DNA of 64,000 nt from Aliidiomarina indica (GTDB lineage: Bacteria; Pseudomonadota; Gammaproteobacteria; Enterobacterales; Alteromonadaceae): NCBI RefSeq assembly GCF_015354615.1, contig NZ_JACAVQ010000001.1:124001-188000 (forward strand). The letters run 5' to 3'. This document shows, in pieces, positions 45,925 through 57,327 of this stretch. Under the pieces are notes generated by a model, which was given only the letters and a program-made list of their open reading frames with translations, was not told the origin of the DNA and did not search any database. The translations under genes were made by a program, and so were the position numbers. Position 1 is the stretch's first letter, and each line of letters starts with the position of its first letter.

Positions 45925-47298
45925 ATGAGCGTAGAATCAATTATTTGGATACTGCTAGCGGGCATCATAGGTGTTGCCATTGGTGGGCTTGCTGTTGGAC
46001 TCGGGATGCGCGTGCTTTTGCAACGGGAGCGCGCTGATGTGGCACGAGCCAGCCAAGAGGTGGAATTTGTGCGCGCCGGTGAGCAACAAGTGCGCGCTGA
46101 ATTGCGCGCCTTGCAAGAAAAGCTAGAGCAGGAACAACGCCAAGCACAACGCTGGTTTACCGAGCTGGAAACAACACGCACGGGAGCGGAGCGAGAGCAA
46201 AAACACCTAGAAGAGAAATTAGCGCTACTGCAGCAAAGTGAAACCCGTTTACAAAAAGAGTTCGAGAATCTTGCCAATCGAATTTTTGAGCAGAAGTCTG
46301 CAGCGTTTGAAACCCGGCAAAATCAAACCCTCAGTGCCACCTTAAAACCTCTGAAAGAACATTTAGATACGTTCCGAAAACAAGTGAATGAGCAATTTAC
46401 CGAGGAAACCAAACAACGCTCAAGCTTGCAGCGGGAAATTTTAACCCTGAAAGAACTGAATCAACAGATGGCCAGTGAGGCAGAAGCCCTTACCCGTGCT
46501 CTTAAAGGCGACTCTCGACAACAGGGCGCGTGGGGAGAACTGGTGCTTGAGCGAATTCTGGAACAATCTGGACTGCGCGAAGGGTATGAATACGATACCC
46601 AAGGTCAGCACCGAAGCGATGAAGGCAAGCGTTACAAACCGGATGTCATCGTTCATTTGCCGAATCAACGGGATGTAATCATTGATTCGAAAGTGAGTTT
46701 GGCCGCGTATGAGCGCTATTTTAATACCGACGATGATGTGGTGCGGGAGAAAGCATTGAGTGACCATGTCACCTCGTTGCGCAATCATATCCGCGAGCTG
46801 GGCAAGAAGAATTATCAGCAACTGGAAGGCGTACGTACACTTGATTATGTGTTGCTGTTTGTGCCAGTCGAACCAGCGTTTTTATTAGCGGTGGATCGGG
46901 ATCCTGAATTAATTCGCTTAGCGCTGGATAATCAAATTATGCTGGTCAGCCCCACTAATTTGTTGGTGGCGCTGCGCACGGTACACAATATTTGGCAGTA
47001 TGAGCATCAGAGTCAAAATGCCCAACAGATCGCTGCCGATGCCGGTAAGCTGTACGACAAGTTTGTGGGCTTTTTAGAGGACCTGAGTAAAATCGGTAAC
47101 TCCTTGGATACCACCCGCAAGCACTATGAAAGCGCCCTCAATAAATTGTCGACGGGGCGCGGTAATATTGTTGGCCGTGTTGAGAAATTTCGCCAGTTAG
47201 GGGTGAATCCAGGCAAGCGCATCGATCAAGCCTTTCTCAACGATGAGGACGATGACAGCGACCCTGATACCTTGCCAAAGGCCTCCTCGAAAGATTGA
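45925..47298 (+). CDS. rmuC: DNA recombination protein RmuC
   Basis: Predicted to limit recombination at inverted repeats; related to restriction-endonuclease-fold proteins. Residues 5-30 form a transmembrane helix (IIWILLAGIIGVAIGGLAVG), followed by a long coiled coil (about 35-155) and a conserved domain with GAWGELVLERILEQSGLREG, KPDVIVHLP, DSKVSL and LLFVPVEPAFLLA. The tail is acidic. 457 residues against 475 in E. coli. Its last 73 bp overlap a convergent reading frame at 47226-47708. The preceding gene is fumarase, 70 bp away. Confidence 0.93.
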   Translation: MSVESIIWILLAGIIGVAIGGLAVGLGMRVLLQRERADVARASQEVEFVRAGEQQVRAELRALQEKLEQEQRQAQRWFTELETTRTGAEREQKHLEEKLALLQQSETRLQKEFENLANRIFEQKSAAFETRQNQTLSATLKPLKEHLDTFRKQVNEQFTEETKQRSSLQREILTLKELNQQMASEAEALTRALKGDSRQQGAWGELVLERILEQSGLREGYEYDTQGQHRSDEGKRYKPDVIVHLPNQRDVIIDSKVSLAAYERYFNTDDDVVREKALSDHVTSLRNHIRELGKKNYQQLEGVRTLDYVLLFVPVEPAFLLAVDRDPELIRLALDNQIMLVSPTNLLVALRTVHNIWQYEHQSQNAQQIAADAGKLYDKFVGFLEDLSKIGNSLDTTRKHYESALNKLSTGRGNIVGRVEKFRQLGVNPGKRIDQAFLNDEDDDSDPDTLPKASSKD

Positions 47299-47708
47299 TG
47301 GCTGATTAAAGGCCTTACCCATCCGCAGCGGAATAGTTCATTGTGCAGACGGCACGATAAGAACCAAATGCGTATCGCTTGTTGATTCCAAGCGATACGC
47401 AAATCAATTTGAAACCCCGTGTGCTCTGACTCAAGCAATAAGCTTTGTATCAGCAAATTACGCTGCTCTGGTTCATACCATTGCGAGAATCCTTGAAGCG
47501 AGTATCGGCTGGCGCGCCATTCGCCGTGAATTTGGGCGGCACGCGGGCAAAAGATGACATTGTTTGTGCGAGCATGGACGCAAATAAATCCGAAGGGCTT
47601 GCGCAGGTCGCTGTGAATAAGATGTCGGTTAGGATCCCCTGTATAAAGAAAGGGGCGTTCCCGTACACTTGCGTTATCGAAAGGGTGCTCCGCGATTGAG
47701 ACGTCCAT
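47226..47708 (-). CDS. Hypothetical protein (160 aa), weak PAS-like segment
   Basis: No family is recognised with certainty. The ATG at 47708 is preceded by GAGGTAAGG at normal spacing, which supports a real gene. The part RYSLQGFSQWYEPEQRNLL with the following HTGFQIDLRIAWNQQAIRIW region looks like the second half of a PAS fold, and several Cys occur (FCPRA, LSCRL, RCGW). The final 22 residues (Ser-rich) are encoded antisense to the rmuC 3' end, so the natural protein may have gained this tail by stop-codon loss. It lies in the same direction as the OM protein gene upstream (108 bp away). A spurious frame cannot be ruled out. Confidence 0.5.
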   Translation of the reverse strand: MDVSIAEHPFDNASVRERPFLYTGDPNRHLIHSDLRKPFGFICVHARTNNVIFCPRAAQIHGEWRASRYSLQGFSQWYEPEQRNLLIQSLLLESEHTGFQIDLRIAWNQQAIRIWFLSCRLHNELFRCGWVRPLISHQSFEEAFGKVSGSLSSSSSLRKA

Positions 47709-47816
47709 GCCTTACCTCGCTATCCATAGGTTAATGAGTCAATGAACCTAGAGAATAGCGAGCAACGATGGCAAGCAACATAGTTAAGGGCAGAAATACG
47801 CGATTGCCGATAGCCT

Positions 47817-48389
47817 TTAGAAGCGCGCGCCCAACGTGAGCATTACACCACTGAAACCAAAGAAAGTGACTTCAGCAACACCCCAGCCGTAATTGGCGCC
47901 CACCATCGGGATAATGGCTGGTGCAATACCAAACTGATTAAACGGAATTTTATCGCGGTATTCACCACGATATCCGTGAATCAGGCCGGCGGTAATTTTA
48001 GCGTAGGTTTGGATGTCGTTATAGCGGATGAGATCTTGTCGCACGCCGCCATAGAGATAAATAGATTCTTGAGCAAATGAATTTTGAAACCAGGCCGCCC
48101 CTACCAAGGGTCGCCCGTAACCAAAATAATCATGCAACCCTTCAAAATAAGTGGGTTCAAAACGGTCACCGTACCACTCTAAACCAATAAGGTCTTGCTG
48201 GTTATTGTGTTCTGGTTTGGGGTTGAAGTGCGTTGTGAATACCGATGTATGCAACTGAAAACGAAAGTCTTCGTAGTCTTTTGCCGAGGAATGAGCGTGA
48301 TCATCGTAAGCGTAAGCTCCGCCGATCAGACTAGAGCTTGCCAGCATTACTGCAACCAAGTGAGATTTTCGCCTTCCGTTTCGATACAT
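47817..48389 (-). CDS. Putative outer-membrane beta-barrel protein (often annotated sn-glycerol-3-phosphate transporter)
   Basis: Exported protein of 190 residues with a signal peptide (about 1-28, ending GGAYA). Alternating aromatic beta strands and a C-terminal Phe (MLTLGARF) are typical of outer-membrane barrels. The segment HTSVFTTHFNPKPEHNNQQDL followed by IGLEWYG and AAWFQNSFAQESIYLYGG resembles PagP/LpxR-like small barrels found widely in marine Gammaproteobacteria (each read in pieces of up to 20 residues). ATG at 48389 follows AGGAAGG; a TTG one codon upstream is less likely. The transporter name in databases is not supported by anything I can see. A promoter with phased direct repeats lies upstream (48580-48632). 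Confidence 0.65.
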   Translation of the reverse strand: MYRNGRRKSHLVAVMLASSSLIGGAYAYDDHAHSSAKDYEDFRFQLHTSVFTTHFNPKPEHNNQQDLIGLEWYGDRFEPTYFEGLHDYFGYGRPLVGAAWFQNSFAQESIYLYGGVRQDLIRYNDIQTYAKITAGLIHGYRGEYRDKIPFNQFGIAPAIIPMVGANYGWGVAEVTFFGFSGVMLTLGARF

Positions 48390-48392
48390 CAA

Positions 48393-48708
48393 TCGATCCT
48401 TTTCCTTCCTAATTGGGTTACCGCATCGCTTACATCAATAAGCATTTTAAACCCGTGCCTGACAGCGTCGTTAATAACAAGTACTTAGACTAGCACAAAC
48501 CAGATCAGACCAGATCTTAAAAGGCCTAGGAGACGGGCGCAAGAATTATCGTGTAAGGAAAATGTAGAGATGTTGTCTCATTATACCTTTTCGCTTTACA
48601 CTGAAGCATTAGAGAAGCATTCACTAAGCATTGGCCAATTCCGCTGAGGCTTGGAAATCTGATGATAATCATAAGTATAACGAGGGCACAGCCCCCTAAA
48701 CGGATTTC
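48393..48708. other. Intergenic region between the OM protein gene and smc
   Basis: About 316 bp without a gene. It contains the phased AATGCTT repeats and a minus-strand -10 (listed separately). Upstream of smc there is TATAAC at 48677-48682 but no matched -35 at usual spacing. No RNA gene was recognised. Confidence 0.5.
48580..48632 (-). promoter_or_regulatory. Promoter with three 11-bp-phased direct repeats (OmpR/PhoB-type regulator site candidate)
   Basis: On the minus strand AATGCTT occurs three times with 4-bp gaps (48626-48632, 48615-48621, 48604-48610), an exact 11-bp period. An 18-bp gap then leads to a perfect TATAAT (48580-48585). Winged-helix regulators such as PhoB bind 7-bp direct repeats with this period overlapping -35. 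The downstream gene is the OM barrel protein, with a 5' leader of about 180 nt. The sequence is not a PhoB consensus. Confidence 0.5.
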
Positions 48709-51700
48709 ATGCGATTAAAACATATTAAGCTTGCTGGCTTTAAATCCTTCGTTGATCCAACGAAAGTGGCGTTTCCCGAGCAAATGACCTGTATTGTTGG
48801 GCCGAACGGCTGTGGCAAATCCAACGTGATTGACGCCGTGCGCTGGGTGCTAGGGGAAAGCTCCGCGAAGAACTTGCGGGGCGATGCCATGACCGACGTT
48901 ATCTTTAACGGCTCGCAATCGCGCAAGCCGGTATCTCAGGCCAGTGTTGAGTTGGTTTTTGATAATAGCTCGGGGCGAGTCCAGGGCGAGTTCGCCAGTT
49001 TTAATGAAATTTCTGTAAAGCGCATCGTGACTCGCGAAGCGCAATCTACCTACCTGCTCAACGGAACCAAATGCCGCCGCCGAGATATTACGGATTTGTT
49101 TTTAGGTACAGGCTTAGGACCGAGAAGCTATGCGATTATCGAGCAGGGGATGATTTCTCGGTTGATTGAATCACGGCCGCAAGAACTTCGTGTTTTTATT
49201 GAAGAAGCGGCGGGCATTTCCAAATACAAAGAACGGCGCAAAGAAACAGAGAGTCGCATGAATCGCACCCGCGACAATCTCGAGCGTTTGGCTGATGTGC
49301 GCGAAGAACTTGGCCAACAGCTCGCCAAGCTACAGCGACAAGCGGCAGCAGCGCGCCGTTATCAAACTTTAAAAGCCGAAGAGCGCACCTTAAAGGCAGA
49401 ACTACAGGCATTACGTTGGACCAAATATCAACAAGAATGTGACCGGCTTGAGCATCAAGTAAAGCAAGAAGAAACCGAACTGCAAAAATGGGTCGCCGAG
49501 CAACGGGGCAGTGAGCGCGGACAAACTGAGTTGCGGGAGCGCGAAGCGGATTTAAAAAATCAGCTTGATGCAGTGCAGCAACGGTTTTATCAGGTAAACA
49601 ATGAAATCACTAAGTTAGAGCAGCAAATTCAACATGCTCGTCATCTTAGCCAGCAACGAGAGCGGCAAGGGCATGAATATCGCGCCCAGTTGCAACAATT
49701 AAGTGCGCAATATGATGCCGACAGCGAACATGTTCAGACGCTTGCAGAGCGTATTGCCGATCAGCAATTTACCCTTGATGAACTCAGTGAATCTTTACAG
49801 ATTGCTGAGCTTGCCAGAGAAGAAGCAGAGCTGCAGTATCAAACGTGGCAGGAAGGCTTCCAGCTATTTCGCGATGAACAAGCGGAGCGAAATCGTGATC
49901 TCACCCTGCTTTCAGCAGAAATTAAATCGAATCAAACATTAAAAGAGCGCATTGAGCATCGATTAGAGGTTATTGTCGCTGAGATTGCCGATATTCCCGA
50001 GTTTGATGATACGGCTCTACGCGAGCTATCGGCTTTGGTGACTGCGGAAAGTGAGCGAGTGGCAAGCGTGCAAGAGGATTTGCAAGCGAGCCAGATAAAT
50101 TTGCAACAGCTTGAGAATGCGCTAGCAGCGGCGCAAGATGCATTGCAACAGGAACAGCATCGGGCGCAACAAACCGCAGGACGTATTGCCTCGCTTGAAC
50201 AGCTTTTGGCCACCACTGAAACCGCCGCCGCCACGGATACGTGGGTTACTGACCAAAACCCATTGGGTTTACTGCGGGAACTGCTCGATATTCCAGAGCG
50301 CTTCCGAGCGGCCGCGCAACATGTATTGGGGCCTTGGTTATCATTACCGGTACTAACGCAACCGTTGCCGCAGCGCGCATGTCAGCAGGGAGCTTTGGTG
50401 GTCCCCTCGTCTAATTCTGCAGATAATGCGAGCGCTAGCATAGCGGCCTTTGCAGACTCCCGCGTACGTCCCTTATCAATTCTACAGTTACTGGCCGTGG
50501 CTGACGATGTAGACGCCGCTGATCAGGCACTGGCAAGCCATCCAGAACTTCTGGCAGTACTGCTTCCTGAAGGTGAGGTCCGTAGTCGGGACTGGGTATT
50601 AAAAGGGAATGACGGAGAGGACACGGCGCTCGATTGGCAAGCGCAGTTACAGCAACAGCAAGCGTTAGCGTTAGACATTTCGGCTCAGATTGATACGCAA
50701 GAACAGGCGATCGAAGAACAACGCCGCCGCATCGCGGAAACGAAGTCAATCATCGCGGAGCAGCAGGAGGCATTGGCAGCAGCACGAGAAGCTCATGCAC
50801 GCTTGAGTGAGCGGCAGCAAAGTAGCGAACGCGATCAGAAACAACATGCGCTGCGCAGTGAACGCTTACATCAAGAGCAAGCAGAACTTCAGACGCAGTT
50901 GGCGGCACTCGGTGACCAACTGCAACAGGCACAGCATCGGTTAGCGCAGTTATCGCAGCAACAAAATGATGCTGCTCCGCAATTAGAGCGGCAACAGCGT
51001 GAAGGTGAGACCTTGCAGGGGGCACGTCAAAGTGCCAATCAACAATGCCAAATTGTGCAGCAGCAACGGCACGAAGCGCAATTAGTGTTGTCTCAACAGC
51101 AAAGTAAGCAAGAAAATTTGCAACAGATGCTGGCGCGTATTGAGCAACAAAAGAAAGATATTGCCCAACGTTTACAGGAACTCGATCATACTGATGAGCA
51201 GGCCCATGACGTGGCACTTATTGAAGAAGATCTAGCAATACAACTGTTGCAACGAGAAAATATTGAAACTGAACTGGCTGCTGTGCGCGAACAATTAGCC
51301 GCGGTGACGACGGATTTGGCAGATCTTAATCAAGGTCAAAGTGCAGTGCTTGAACGCATTGCTCGGCAGCAGGAACGAGTACAAAGCGGTAAACTAGAGC
51401 TTGCCGCGGCGCGGGAACGAGGACATGCGTTACTCGATGCGCTGAAGGACATGAATGTTAGTTTAAAATCAGTGCTCGAATCGATGCCTGAGGACGCGGA
51501 AGAAGGTCGCTGGCAAAACCAGCTTGATGAGGTGATTCGCAAAGTAAGTCAGCTCGGTGCGATAAACTTGGCAGCTCTCGAAGAGGTAGAGGTTCAGGCA
51601 GAGCGTAAGTCTTATTTAGATGCGCAGCATGAGGATTTAACCGCGTCATTGCAGACTTTAGAAGATGCCATTAAGAAAATTGATCGGGAAACACGGCAAC

Positions 51701-52173
51701 GATTCAGAGCAACTTATGATCAGGTCAATCAGGATCTACAACAATTGTTCCCGAAGGTGTTTGGTGGCGGTAATGCTTACCTAGAACTGACCGATGATGA
51801 TTTGCTAGAAACGGGGGTCACCATCATGGCGCGTCCTCCGGGGAAAAAGAACAGTACCATTCATCTGCTCTCGGGTGGAGAAAAGGCATTAACTGCGCTG
51901 GCACTGGTATTTGCAATATTCCGCCTGAATCCAGCGCCTTTCTGTTTGCTAGATGAGGTTGATGCACCGTTAGATGACGTTAACGTCGGTCGATTCTGCC
52001 GTTTGGTTGAAGAAATGTCGGAAACCGTCCAGTTTATTTATATTAGTCATAATAAAATTGCGATGGAAATGGCCACCCATTTATCAGGGGTCACCATGCA
52101 AGAGCCTGGGGTATCGCGATTGGTCGCGGTGGATGTGGATGAGGCATTGGCGATGGCCGATGCAACGGCTTAA
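48709..52173 (+). CDS. smc: Chromosome segregation protein SMC
   Basis: ABC-type ATPase with long antiparallel coiled coils that extrudes DNA loops with ScpA and ScpB. Walker A is GPNGCGKSN at 31-39. Coiled coil 1 runs about 165-500, the hinge about 510-620, coiled coil 2 about 640-1000. The signature LSGGEKALTAL is near 1054 and Walker B FCLLDEVDAPLDD near 1080. 1154 residues is typical. MukB, which replaces SMC in enterobacteria, lacks this architecture and is not seen. smc-zipA-ligA is a conserved cluster. scpAB lies about 41 kb away in this window. Confidence 0.97.
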   Translation: MRLKHIKLAGFKSFVDPTKVAFPEQMTCIVGPNGCGKSNVIDAVRWVLGESSAKNLRGDAMTDVIFNGSQSRKPVSQASVELVFDNSSGRVQGEFASFNEISVKRIVTREAQSTYLLNGTKCRRRDITDLFLGTGLGPRSYAIIEQGMISRLIESRPQELRVFIEEAAGISKYKERRKETESRMNRTRDNLERLADVREELGQQLAKLQRQAAAARRYQTLKAEERTLKAELQALRWTKYQQECDRLEHQVKQEETELQKWVAEQRGSERGQTELREREADLKNQLDAVQQRFYQVNNEITKLEQQIQHARHLSQQRERQGHEYRAQLQQLSAQYDADSEHVQTLAERIADQQFTLDELSESLQIAELAREEAELQYQTWQEGFQLFRDEQAERNRDLTLLSAEIKSNQTLKERIEHRLEVIVAEIADIPEFDDTALRELSALVTAESERVASVQEDLQASQINLQQLENALAAAQDALQQEQHRAQQTAGRIASLEQLLATTETAAATDTWVTDQNPLGLLRELLDIPERFRAAAQHVLGPWLSLPVLTQPLPQRACQQGALVVPSSNSADNASASIAAFADSRVRPLSILQLLAVADDVDAADQALASHPELLAVLLPEGEVRSRDWVLKGNDGEDTALDWQAQLQQQQALALDISAQIDTQEQAIEEQRRRIAETKSIIAEQQEALAAAREAHARLSERQQSSERDQKQHALRSERLHQEQAELQTQLAALGDQLQQAQHRLAQLSQQQNDAAPQLERQQREGETLQGARQSANQQCQIVQQQRHEAQLVLSQQQSKQENLQQMLARIEQQKKDIAQRLQELDHTDEQAHDVALIEEDLAIQLLQRENIETELAAVREQLAAVTTDLADLNQGQSAVLERIARQQERVQSGKLELAAARERGHALLDALKDMNVSLKSVLESMPEDAEEGRWQNQLDEVIRKVSQLGAINLAALEEVEVQAERKSYLDAQHEDLTASLQTLEDAIKKIDRETRQRFRATYDQVNQDLQQLFPKVFGGGNAYLELTDDDLLETGVTIMARPPGKKNSTIHLLSGGEKALTALALVFAIFRLNPAPFCLLDEVDAPLDDVNVGRFCRLVEEMSETVQFIYISHNKIAMEMATHLSGVTMQEPGVSRLVAVDVDEALAMADATA

Positions 52174-52304
52174 TATAAGCGCAGGTTGCGCTAAGTGGGT
52201 GAGCGCCCGCAGAAAATACAAGAATTTCCGTGAACGACGGGTGTTATTGCAGAATAAACCCATTACAATCAATGAAAGAAGCTGACGGATAACAGGTAGC
52301 AGCA

Positions 52305-53333
52305 ATGGATAGTTTACGAGTCATACTTATTTTAATTGGCATTGCCCTAATTATAGGATTAGTTGCGCACGGGTTGTGGACTTTGCGCAGTAACCAACAA
52401 CGCAACGGGAACCCGAAAACACACGGGTCGAGTAAGCGCCAAAAAGGAGCGCAAGCAGATTTGCTTGATGCCGCCGATGATGCCGACGCCGATCATGCTG
52501 CCTTCGATGAGCTAGGTTTAAGTAAGGTGCGTTTACGTCCTAAGCAGGGTACTCGGCAAACGCAAGACGTGGATCAGGCTGAAGCGTCAGTGATGAGTAC
52601 AAACAATGATGCCAAATCGCAGCCATCTATAGAAACACCGTCGATGCAAACCCACAGTGACGATATTGAGCCTGAATTGCCATCGTTTCGCGCGGAGCCT
52701 CGCGATGTGCGCTCCGATGCGTCATCGGAGAATGCAAGCCCAATTCGCGCAGAGCGCCATGAAAGTGGCGAAGTACCTGCCGCAACTACGGCAACAAATA
52801 CGCCAGCCAAGAGCACCGAAAAAAGCGAAACCGTTGAGCAATTGAATATTGGATTACCGGAGTCTGAAGTAAGCGAAGAAGAAGCGGAACCGCCGAAAGA
52901 AGAGGTGATTACACTTTACGTGTCGGGTGATATTCAAGGCACGATTCTATTGCAAACGGTGACCGAGCTGGGCTTGAAGTTTGGCGAGTTAGATATTTTC
53001 CATCGTTACGAACAACCTTCTGGGCGCGGACCGTTGTTGTTCCGCATGGCCAATATGTATAACCCAGGTACCTTTGATTTAGATGATCTGGAAAACTTCC
53101 GCACGCGAGGTGTGGTGTTATTCATGGCACTGCCGATTAAGTATGACGGTCACAAAGCTTTCACCATGATGTACAACGCCGCAAATAAAATTGCTGAAGC
53201 GATGCCACGAGCGGCGGTGTTGGATCATAATCGCAACCCGATGACCAAACAATCGGTGCAACATACCTATCAACGTATTCGCGAGTTTGAGCGACGCCAA
53301 CGTCTGGCTGGATTGCGCTCGTCCTCATCATAA
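52305..53333 (+). CDS. zipA: Cell division protein ZipA
   Basis: Bitopic inner-membrane protein that tethers FtsZ at the division site. An N-terminal transmembrane helix (about 4-25, RVILILIGIALIIGLVAHGL) is followed by a basic patch, then a long charged, probably disordered linker (about 35-195), and the ZipA C-terminal FtsZ-binding domain (about 200-335; DIFHRYEQPSGRGPLLFRMA, VVLFMALPIKYDG). 342 residues versus 328 in E. coli. It is 131 bp after smc and 79 bp before ligA. Confidence 0.93.
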   Translation: MDSLRVILILIGIALIIGLVAHGLWTLRSNQQRNGNPKTHGSSKRQKGAQADLLDAADDADADHAAFDELGLSKVRLRPKQGTRQTQDVDQAEASVMSTNNDAKSQPSIETPSMQTHSDDIEPELPSFRAEPRDVRSDASSENASPIRAERHESGEVPAATTATNTPAKSTEKSETVEQLNIGLPESEVSEEEAEPPKEEVITLYVSGDIQGTILLQTVTELGLKFGELDIFHRYEQPSGRGPLLFRMANMYNPGTFDLDDLENFRTRGVVLFMALPIKYDGHKAFTMMYNAANKIAEAMPRAAVLDHNRNPMTKQSVQHTYQRIREFERRQRLAGLRSSSS

Positions 53334-53344
53334 CGACGCGGATA

Positions 53345-53377
53345 AGAAAAGAGGCGGCTGCGGCCGCTTTCTTTTAT
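53345..53377 (+). terminator. Probable terminator between zipA and ligA
   Basis: GC-rich inverted repeat around GCGGC-TGCG-GCCGC flanked by AAAAGAG and CTTTCTTTT. Stem is imperfect (one bulge). May attenuate rather than fully stop transcription into ligA. Confidence 0.5.
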
Positions 53378-53388
53378 TCTAAAGATGA

Positions 53389-55452
<2,064 letters not shown>

Positions 55453-55471
55453 TGCCATGATGACGGATACT

Positions 55472-55506
55472 AAAAGGGGCTCACTAATCAGTGAGCCCCT
55501 TTTTTG
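55472..55506. terminator. Bidirectional terminator between ligA and mltD
   Basis: AAAAGGGGCTCACT / AGTGAGCCCCTTTTTT stem with an AATC loop and A/T tracts on both sides, serving the two convergent genes. Confidence 0.9.
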
Positions 55507-55525
55507 TATGCTGTACGCGTCGCGT

Positions 55526-57142
55526 TTAAATGTTTACGCGAGTGACATCGACATGCAGCGTCAGGCGTTGCCCCGGCTGTAAAAAGCGGTCACGACTAAT
55601 CGAGTTCCACTGCTCGATATCGGCAATAGAGACACGGAAACGCGAGGCGATACGGGCTAACGAATCACCCGAGCGCACTTGGTACTGAATAGTGCGTACT
55701 ACCGGCGTGCTTGTTGACGCTGTAGTGCCCGTGCTGGCGGTAGCTTGGGTCTGCCAAACCACGAGAGTTTGACCAGGACGCAGCATATCGCCCGGCGCCA
55801 TATTGTTCCATCGTGCTAAATTAGCCACGGTGACGCCATATTTGCGTGATAAATCCCACAAGGTATCGCCACGGGCAACACGGTGTTCAACACGTGTGCC
55901 AGAGCTTGTACGGCCTTGTGCAGACGCTAGGCGCTGTTCAGCGCTTAAGGTGTAGCGCTCTAAATCCTGACTGGCGACCGGAATGAGCAAATAATCGCCA
56001 CGGCGAATCATTGTGCCGCTCAGATTATTAAACTGCTGAATGGCGGTCGGCGTCGTATTGTAACGACGGGCAATGGTGATCAAGCTCTCGCCAGAACGTA
56101 CTTGATGACGCTGCCAAGCGAGCCAATCTTTGGGATCTGAGTTTGCCATAGCAGTGCGAAAATCGCGTGCGCGCTCTGACGGTAACAGCAGGGTATGTGG
56201 CCCATCTGGGGCTGTTGCCCAACGATTATAACCAGAGTTGTAGCGGTGCAATTCCTCTAAACTCATGCCTGCCATTTCAGCGGCTAATGCAAGATCAATC
56301 TGTTGGCCGACATCGACTATTTCGGTGACAGGTTGGTTTGGAATATAAGGCCAAGTGACAGCCCACGTATCACTTTCTTTAAGCAACTCTGCCAGTGCAA
56401 GAATCTTCGGCACGTAGTTGCGTGTTTCCCGCGGCAGATTATCTAGTGACCAGAAATCGGTGCCTTTGCCGGCTTGCTCATTGCGCCGCATAGCCCCTAA
56501 AACACGACCTTGACCGCCGTTATATGCCGCTAAAGCAAGCAACCAATCGCCGTTAAAGGTTTGTCCTAAGCGGTCAAAGTAATCTAACGCAGTCGTGGTG
56601 GCGGCCATCACATCGCGGCGACCGTCATACCACCAGTTGATATCTAAGCCGTAATGGCGCGCTGTACTCGGAATAAACTGCCAAATGCCACTGGCACGGC
56701 CATGGGAGTATGCAAAGGTGTCATAGGCACTTTCCACAACAGGAACCAACACCAGCTCGAGCGGAAGATTACGCTTCTCAATTTCTTCAACGATGAGATG
56801 TAAAAATGGCGCAGCCCGTTGAGCGACCCGATCAATATAGCCTGGATGGCGTAAATACCAGTCCCGGTGACTCTGCACCAAACTATTATCTGGCACTTCA
56901 ATCGCCATTTGCATACGTACACGATCCCAGATATCCGCTTGCAACTGCGGCGGTAGCTCTTTTTCTTGCTGAGCAACGTCGGCCTGCACTGGATGGACTA
57001 ACGCGTAGCGCTGTAATCCTTCTTGCAATGGATACTCGGTGGTAGGTGCAACATCTTGCTCGGCTTCGTGATCGGCGGTGCTTGTTAACTGACACCCAGA
57101 TAAACCAAGTACAACAGACGCGGCGAGAATGGCTCGCTTCAT
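55526..57142 (-). CDS. mltD: Membrane-bound lytic murein transglycosylase D
   Basis: Lipoprotein that cleaves peptidoglycan glycan strands to 1,6-anhydromuropeptides. Signal peptide with lipobox LSGC (Cys17). The SLT catalytic domain (about 115-260) has catalytic Glu in VPVVESAYDTFAYSHGRASG, followed by IWQFIPSTARHYGL and AYNGGQG. Three LysM peptidoglycan-binding repeats follow (about 345-390, 418-462 and 487-532: RSGESLITIA, ARGDTLWDLS, RSGDSLARIA). 538 residues, with one more LysM than the two of E. coli MltD. Order mltD-gloB as in E. coli. Confidence 0.95.
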   Translation of the reverse strand: MKRAILAASVVLGLSGCQLTSTADHEAEQDVAPTTEYPLQEGLQRYALVHPVQADVAQQEKELPPQLQADIWDRVRMQMAIEVPDNSLVQSHRDWYLRHPGYIDRVAQRAAPFLHLIVEEIEKRNLPLELVLVPVVESAYDTFAYSHGRASGIWQFIPSTARHYGLDINWWYDGRRDVMAATTTALDYFDRLGQTFNGDWLLALAAYNGGQGRVLGAMRRNEQAGKGTDFWSLDNLPRETRNYVPKILALAELLKESDTWAVTWPYIPNQPVTEIVDVGQQIDLALAAEMAGMSLEELHRYNSGYNRWATAPDGPHTLLLPSERARDFRTAMANSDPKDWLAWQRHQVRSGESLITIARRYNTTPTAIQQFNNLSGTMIRRGDYLLIPVASQDLERYTLSAEQRLASAQGRTSSGTRVEHRVARGDTLWDLSRKYGVTVANLARWNNMAPGDMLRPGQTLVVWQTQATASTGTTASTSTPVVRTIQYQVRSGDSLARIASRFRVSIADIEQWNSISRDRFLQPGQRLTLHVDVTRVNI

Positions 57143-57327
57143 GATATCCCCTAAAACTTAATAATCGTTAAATATGAACAGCAGTGAGTTGGGCTCACTG
57201 TACTCACAATGTGTTATCTCAGACGTTGCTTCGTAACACTTATATGTTTGTAGCGCACGTGTTAAGCCATCGCACATGGTTATCAAGCCAGGTGTGTGAG
57301 CTTTTGGATTGTGCATATTTTAATCAC

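Noticed and set aside
48662-48680. Fur box upstream of smc (GATGATAATCAT)
   Set aside because: Only about half of the 19-bp consensus matches and neither neighbour is an iron gene.
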